Part shown: piece after piece, positions 30,545-34,167 of the stretch
Layout of the letters: each line of letters begins with the position of its first letter
Position numbering within the stretch: position 1 is the first letter of the stretch
Assembly (NCBI RefSeq): GCF_003121405.1
Contig: NZ_QBUY01000099.1
Coordinates: 1-34,167 of the forward strand
DNA: 34,167 nucleotides
Reading direction: 5' to 3'
From: Paraburkholderia sp. C35
Lineage (GTDB): Bacteria; Pseudomonadota; Gammaproteobacteria; Burkholderiales; Burkholderiaceae
Notes under the pieces: generated by a model
Seen by the model: the letters and a program-made list of their open reading frames with translations, nothing else
Told to the model about the DNA's origin: nothing
Database searches by the model: none
Program-made: the position numbers and the translations under genes

Positions 30545-32101
30545 ATGTCGTTTTCCCCATGCAATGCAGGGTTATCCGGTCCGATGTCGACGGCGGCAGG
30601 CGCCATCGACAACCAGCGTGAAGGCAGCTTCGCCGCGCTCGGCAACGTCTTTCTGACACGCCTGCCCGCGTCGCCGTTGCCGGCGCCGTATGTGGTCGGC
30701 TTCTCGCCGGATGTCGCGGCGATGCTCGGTTTCGATGCGTCGCTGGCGAACGCGCCGGGCTTCGCGGAGTTCTTCTCGGGCAATACCACGCGCGACTGGC
30801 CGGCCGCTTCGCTGCCGTACGCAGCCGTGTATTCAGGGCATCAGTTCGGCGTGTGGGCCGGGCAACTGGGCGATGGACGTGCGCTCACGCTCGGTGAGAT
30901 CGAGCACGATGGGCAGCGTTTCGAGCTGCAGCTGAAAGGCGCCGGACGCACGCCCTACTCGCGCATGGGCGACGGGCGCGCGGTGCTGCGCTCGTCGATC
31001 CGCGAATATCTGTGCTCGGAGGCCATGCATCATCTCGGCATTCCGACCACGCGCGCCCTCTGCGTGACGGGTTCTGACCAATCCGTGCGTCGGGAGGAGA
31101 TGGAAACGGCGGCCGTCGTCACGCGCGTATCGCCGAGTTTCGTGCGCTTCGGGCACTTCGAGCATTTCTACGCGAACGATCGTGTCGAGGCGCTGCGCGC
31201 GCTGGCCGATCACATCATCGACCGGTTCTATCCGGCGTGCCGCGCCGCGGAAGACCCGTATCTGGCGCTGCTCAACGAATGCGTGCTGTCCACCGCCGAT
31301 CTGATCGCGCAATGGCAGGCTGTCGGTTTCTGCCACGGCGTGATGAACACGGACAACATGTCGATTCTCGGCCTGACGATCGACTACGGTCCGTTCGGCT
31401 TCATGGACGGCTTCGACGCGAACCACATCTGCAATCACTCGGATTCGCAAGGCCGCTACGCGTACCGGATGCAACCGCAGATCGGGTACTGGAACCTGTT
31501 CTGTCTTGCGCAAGGGCTGCTGCCGCTGTTCGGCGAGCGTTACGACGACGCTGAGCGCAGCGAACGCGCCGTGAAAGACGCGCAACGCGTGCTGGAAGGT
31601 TTCAAGGGACGCTTCGCGCCCGCACTCGAGGCACGCATGCGCGCAAAGCTCGGCCTCGAGACGCAACGCGAAGGCGACGACGCGCTCGCCAACAAGCTGT
31701 TCGAGATCATGCACGCGAACCGTGCGGACTTCACGCTGACGTTCCGCCATCTGTCGAAGGTGTCGAAACACGACGCGAGCGGCGATACGCAAGTGCGCGA
31801 CCTGTTCTTGGATCGCGCCGCTTTCGATGCGTGGGCGAACGACTATCGTGCGCGCCTGTCACACGAAACACGCGCCGACGCCGCGCGCGCCGAAGCGATG
31901 AATCGCGTGAATCCAAAGTACGTGCTGCGTAACCATCTCGCCGAAACGGCGATCCGCATGGCAAAGGACAAGGATTTCTCCGAAGTCGAGCGTCTTGCCG
32001 CCGTGCTGCGCCGCCCGTTCGACGAGCAGCCCGAGCACGAAGCGTATGCGGGACTGCCGCCGGACTGGGCGACATCGCTGGAAGTGAGCTGTTCGTCCTG
32101 A
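30545..32101 (+). CDS. selO: Protein adenylyltransferase SelO (YdiU)
   Basis: The 518-residue pseudokinase-fold enzyme transfers AMP from ATP to protein Ser, Thr or Tyr residues and takes part in redox control. Visible blocks are YSGHQFGVWAGQLGDGRALTLGE, ELQLKGAGRTPYSRMGDGRA (ATP-binding Lys and Arg), SSIREYLCSEAMHHLGIPTTRA, the metal-binding GVMNTDNMSILGLTIDYGPFG, and NPKYVLRNHLAE. It ends in CSS; this cysteine takes the place of selenocysteine in animal SelO and of Cys in E. coli YdiU. ATG 30545 has GAGG about 9 bases upstream and a -10-like TACAAT at 30514. It is divergent from the acyl-CoA ligase gene. Confidence 0.95.
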   Translation: MSFSPCNAGLSGPMSTAAGAIDNQREGSFAALGNVFLTRLPASPLPAPYVVGFSPDVAAMLGFDASLANAPGFAEFFSGNTTRDWPAASLPYAAVYSGHQFGVWAGQLGDGRALTLGEIEHDGQRFELQLKGAGRTPYSRMGDGRAVLRSSIREYLCSEAMHHLGIPTTRALCVTGSDQSVRREEMETAAVVTRVSPSFVRFGHFEHFYANDRVEALRALADHIIDRFYPACRAAEDPYLALLNECVLSTADLIAQWQAVGFCHGVMNTDNMSILGLTIDYGPFGFMDGFDANHICNHSDSQGRYAYRMQPQIGYWNLFCLAQGLLPLFGERYDDAERSERAVKDAQRVLEGFKGRFAPALEARMRAKLGLETQREGDDALANKLFEIMHANRADFTLTFRHLSKVSKHDASGDTQVRDLFLDRAAFDAWANDYRARLSHETRADAARAEAMNRVNPKYVLRNHLAETAIRMAKDKDFSEVERLAAVLRRPFDEQPEHEAYAGLPPDWATSLEVSCSS

Positions 32102-32297
32102 TCGCTTGGGTCCGCTTGTGCCCGCTTGTGCCCGCTGCACCAGGCGGGCGCCCACCCTCTTGCGGACCGCGCTTACCCGGCTGCGATACAATTCGAGCCC
32201 AGATGACGAGGCTTGCGATCCGGCACTTCGGCGCCGCACATTCGTCGCAGCCAGCGCGCACCCTGCGCCCAACATTCTCCGGATTTCCAACCCGACA

Positions 32298-32828
32298 ATG
32301 AAATTTCTGTTCGATCTGTTCCCGATCATCCTGTTCTTCGTTGCGTACAAGGTGTGGGGCATTTTCACGGCGACGGCCGTCGCGATCGCCGCCACGCTGG
32401 TGCAGATCGCGTGGGTCGCGGTCCGGCACCGCAAGGTCGATCCGATGCTGTGGGTGAGTCTCGGCGTCGTCACCGTGTTTGGCGGCGCGACGCTCGTGCT
32501 GCACAACGACACGTTCATCAAATGGAAGCCGACGGTGCTGTACTGGGCGTTCTCGGTGGCGCTGGTGGTGTCGGCGCTCGCATTCAACAAGAATCTGATC
32601 GAGGCGATGATGGGCAAGCAGATCCAGTTGCCGCATCGCATCTGGGGCCAGTTGAACTATGTGTGGGCGATCTTTTTCGTGCTGCTCGGCATTCTGAATC
32701 TGTTCGTCGCCTTCAATTTTTCCACCGATGCGTGGGTCAACTTCAAGCTGTTCGGCGCGACGGGCTGTCTCGTCGTGTTTATCGTCGGGCAGAGCTTGTG
32801 GCTGTCGAAATACATGAAGGAAGAGTGA
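32298..32828 (+). CDS. yciB: Inner-membrane septation protein YciB (IspA)
   Basis: The 176-residue protein has five predicted transmembrane helices. It begins with KFLFDLFPIILFFVAYK, followed by IFTATAVAIAATLVQIAWV, a middle LHNDTFIKWKPTVLYWAFSV, then AMMGKQIQLPHRIWGQLNYVW and the last helix before SKYMKEE; these are all typical of YciB. The family acts in cell-envelope synthesis and septation, with links to ZipA and the elongasome in E. coli. ATG 32298 has no strong ribosome site but the first helix follows at once. It is followed after 1 base by bolA, in the classic yciB-bolA-peptidylprolyl-isomerase order of Burkholderia. Confidence 0.94.
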   Translation: MKFLFDLFPIILFFVAYKVWGIFTATAVAIAATLVQIAWVAVRHRKVDPMLWVSLGVVTVFGGATLVLHNDTFIKWKPTVLYWAFSVALVVSALAFNKNLIEAMMGKQIQLPHRIWGQLNYVWAIFFVLLGILNLFVAFNFSTDAWVNFKLFGATGCLVVFIVGQSLWLSKYMKEE

Positions 32829-32829
32829 C

Positions 32830-33141
32830 ATGAGCGACGTATTTCTCGAAGCCAGTCCCGCTGAGCGCATTGCGCTGATCGAGGCGCGCATTACAGCGGC
32901 GCTCGCACCCGTCGATTCAATTACGGTGCGCGATGACAGCGCACTGCATGCGGGTCACGCGGGTGCGTCGGCGGGCGGTCACTACGCGGTGACGATCGTT
33001 GCCGGGGCCTTTGCCGGTAAGGCTCGCGTGGCGCGGCACCGCATGGTGTATGATGCGCTGGCCGATGCCATGCAGCGCGGCATTCACGCTCTCGCCATCA
33101 CGGCTTACACGCCAGAAGAATTCAATTTGCAGTCCCGTTAG
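32830..33141 (+). CDS. bolA: BolA family protein
   Basis: The 103-residue protein shows the BolA fold: an N-terminal helix (ERIALIEARITAAL), an alpha-beta core with DDSALHAGHAGASAGGHYAVTIV, then the RVARHRMVYDAL helix, which holds the conserved His of the Fe-S/glutaredoxin interaction, and IHALAITAYTPEEF. BolA proteins work with monothiol glutaredoxins in iron regulation and affect cell shape under stress. Its ATG is one base after the yciB stop (TGACATG), with GGAAG upstream, so the genes are translated together. It is followed after 10 bases by the isomerase gene. Confidence 0.93.
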   Translation: MSDVFLEASPAERIALIEARITAALAPVDSITVRDDSALHAGHAGASAGGHYAVTIVAGAFAGKARVARHRMVYDALADAMQRGIHALAITAYTPEEFNLQSR

Positions 33142-33151
33142 GAAACTTCCG

Positions 33152-33931
33152 ATGACCCTCAAAAACACCCGCTACTGGGTTTTGCTGGCTGCATTCGCGG
33201 CCGCACCTGCATTCGCTCAGAACATCGCCGTCGTCAACGGCACGCCGATTCCGAAGTCGCGCGCCGATGCGCTGATTGCGCAACTCGTTCAGCAAGGCCA
33301 GCAGGACTCGCCGAAGCTGCAACAGGCGGTGCGTGAAGAGCTGGTGAACCGCGAAATCCTGATGCAGGAAGCGATCCGCGAGGGTATCCCGTCGAAGCCT
33401 GACGTGAAGGCGCAGGTTGCCGTTGCACAGCAGACGGTGGTGTTGCGTGCGCTGATCGAGAATCAGATGAAGCAGAACCAGCCTACCGACGCCGAAGTGA
33501 AGGCGAAGTACGACGAGCTGGTGAAGCAGATTGGCGGCAAGGAATATCACCTGCACCATATCCTCGTAGACAACGAGCAGCAGGCCAAAGATCTGATCGC
33601 GAAGATCAAGGCGGGTGCGAGCTTTGAAGATCTCGCCAAGCAGTATTCGAAGGATCCGGGATCGGGCAAGAATGGTGGCGATCTGGATTGGTCGGATCCT
33701 AAGGCTTATGTGCCTGAGTTTGCCGCTGCCGCGGAGAAGCTGCAGAAAGGTCAGATGACGGATCAGCCGGTGCATACGCAGTTTGGTTGGCATATCATCC
33801 GCGTCGATGACGTGCGTCAGACGCCGCCGCCGCCGTTTGAGCAGGTTAAGGCGCAGATTGCGCAGCAGATGCAGCAGGAAAAGCTGCAGGCGTTTGAAGA
33901 GGATTTGCGCGCAAAGGCGAAGATTCAATAA
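33152..33931 (+). CDS. Periplasmic parvulin-type peptidylprolyl isomerase (PpiC/SurA-like)
   Basis: The 259-residue protein has a signal peptide (MTLKNTRYWVLLAAFAAAPAFA), a SurA-N-like chaperone segment (residues 25-120, with VVNGTPIPKSRADALIAQL and EELVNREILMQEAI), a rotamase domain (about 130-230; EYHLHHILVDNEQQA, YSKDPGSGKNGGDLDW, TQFGWHIIRVDDV) and a Gln-rich C-terminal helix. Rotamase His residues are present (HLHHI). It should assist outer-membrane protein folding. ATG 33152 has AGGAAAC upstream. It closes the yciB-bolA unit, which ends at a UUCG-loop terminator. Confidence 0.94.
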   Translation: MTLKNTRYWVLLAAFAAAPAFAQNIAVVNGTPIPKSRADALIAQLVQQGQQDSPKLQQAVREELVNREILMQEAIREGIPSKPDVKAQVAVAQQTVVLRALIENQMKQNQPTDAEVKAKYDELVKQIGGKEYHLHHILVDNEQQAKDLIAKIKAGASFEDLAKQYSKDPGSGKNGGDLDWSDPKAYVPEFAAAAEKLQKGQMTDQPVHTQFGWHIIRVDDVRQTPPPPFEQVKAQIAQQMQQEKLQAFEEDLRAKAKIQ

Positions 33932-33956
33932 GGTTTTTGTTTTTTCGGTGTTTATG

Positions 33957-33977
33957 GCCGCCTTCGGGCGGCTTTTT
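33957..33977 (+). terminator. UUCG-loop terminator after the isomerase gene
   Basis: GCCGCC (33957-33962), TTCG and GGCGGC (33967-33972) form a stable tetraloop hairpin followed by five T's, 25 bases past the isomerase stop. Confidence 0.9.
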
Positions 33978-33978
33978 C

Positions 33979-34044
33979 GTTTTGGTTTTGGTTTTGGTTT
34001 TTGCTGGTGCTGGTGCTGGTGCTGGTGCTGTTGCTGTTGCTGGC
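33979..34044 (+). repeat. Two adjoining hexanucleotide microsatellites
   Basis: GTTTTG repeats three times from 33979 and runs into GTTTTT. From 34003 seven 6-base units follow: GCTGGT four times, GCTGTT twice, then GCTGGC. Both arrays lie in non-coding DNA between the terminator and the palindromic repeat. Opposite-strand frames through them give only Gln/His and Lys/Pro runs and are not believed. Confidence 0.85.
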
Positions 34045-34096
34045 ATTCGCAGTTTGATGTTGTGGTGGCATCCGCGTTTTGGTATTGGTTCTTCAA

Positions 34097-34167
34097 GCGT
34101 CGCCCCTGTGCGGGGCGGCACCTACTTTTCTTTGCCGCCGCAAAGAAAAGTAGGCAAAAGAAAGCGG
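34097..34167 (-). repeat. REP-like palindromic repeat, copy 2 (inverted)
   Basis: This is identical over 71 bases to copy 1 (237-307) but in the opposite orientation. It contains the same two hairpins, with perfect 15-base arms at 34121-34154 and 6-base arms at 34101-34117. The identity may extend past the right end of the window, which cuts it. Confidence 0.85.

Noticed and set aside
32130..32149. A GCCCGC/GCGGGC hairpin after selO as a terminator
   Set aside because: Short stem, 8-base loop and no U-tract; it may be chance in GC-rich DNA beside a two-copy 10-base repeat.
33122..34096. A 324-residue minus-strand frame over the isomerase gene and microsatellites
   Set aside because: Its N-terminus is Gln/His and Lys/Pro runs from hexanucleotide repeats and the rest is antisense to the isomerase.

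Overview
The window looks like a chromosomal segment of a Burkholderiaceae bacterium, most likely Paraburkholderia or a close relative (Caballeronia, Burkholderia). This is inferred from the GC-rich sequence, the gene families and their order (mltG-tmk-holB...tatD-ankyrin; yciB-bolA-peptidylprolyl isomerase), and the palindromic intergenic repeat found at both ends. No rRNA, tRNA, CRISPR array, complete insertion sequence or prophage was seen.

Region by region. (1) 1-2180 is an accessory-looking patch: nested inverted repeats, one copy of the palindromic repeat, a protein that joins an IS5/IS402-type transposase N-terminal domain to a non-transposase C-terminal half, and about 570 bp with no convincing gene. 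(2) 2183-4990 holds small stress or envelope genes: a YciI-like protein, PsiF, an unknown two-helix membrane protein and a SYLF-domain lipoprotein, closed by a near-perfect bidirectional terminator. (3) 5072-9205 (minus) carries a GT4 glycosyltransferase, a RecF-like AAA ATPase and trehalose-6-phosphate synthase (otsA). (4) 9505-14996 (minus) carries a Rap1a-like secreted protein, then a housekeeping cluster read mltG, tmk, holB, GNAT acetyltransferase, tatD, ankyrin protein. (5) 15074-17059 (plus) carries ygfZ and an NRDE/TANGO2 protein. (6) 17075-20906 (minus) is a five-gene unit read Dabb, PaaI-type thioesterase, medium-chain reductase, SDR, alpha/beta hydrolase. (7) 21345-24406 holds a GYD protein, a TRIC-type channel, a LEA-2 lipoprotein, a secreted SH3-like protein with a Pro/Gly repeat tail and a DUF2945 protein. 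(8) 24479-30395 (minus) is a fatty-acid module read acyl-CoA ligase, bifunctional hydratase/dehydrogenase, nicotinamidase, thiolase. (9) 30545-33931 (plus) carries selO, then yciB-bolA-peptidylprolyl isomerase, a UUCG-loop terminator, hexanucleotide microsatellites and a second, inverted copy of the palindromic repeat.

How the genes fit together. The acyl-CoA ligase, bifunctional hydratase/dehydrogenase and thiolase supply the activation, hydration, oxidation and thiolysis steps of beta-oxidation; the acyl-CoA dehydrogenase step is absent from the window. Nicotinamidase sits inside this unit and could support NAD+ supply. MltG, Tmk and HolB link envelope growth, dTTP supply and replication in a conserved layout. 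OtsA makes trehalose-6-phosphate, but no phosphatase gene (otsB) is visible here.

Most of the window is ordinary core genome. The points most worth a second look are the transposase-derived fusion gene next to REP-like palindromes, a 15-bp tandem repeat that repeats an in-frame stop codon at the end of the ligase gene, the nicotinamidase inside a beta-oxidation unit, the orphan RecF-like ATPase next to otsA, and palindromes in several upstream regions.
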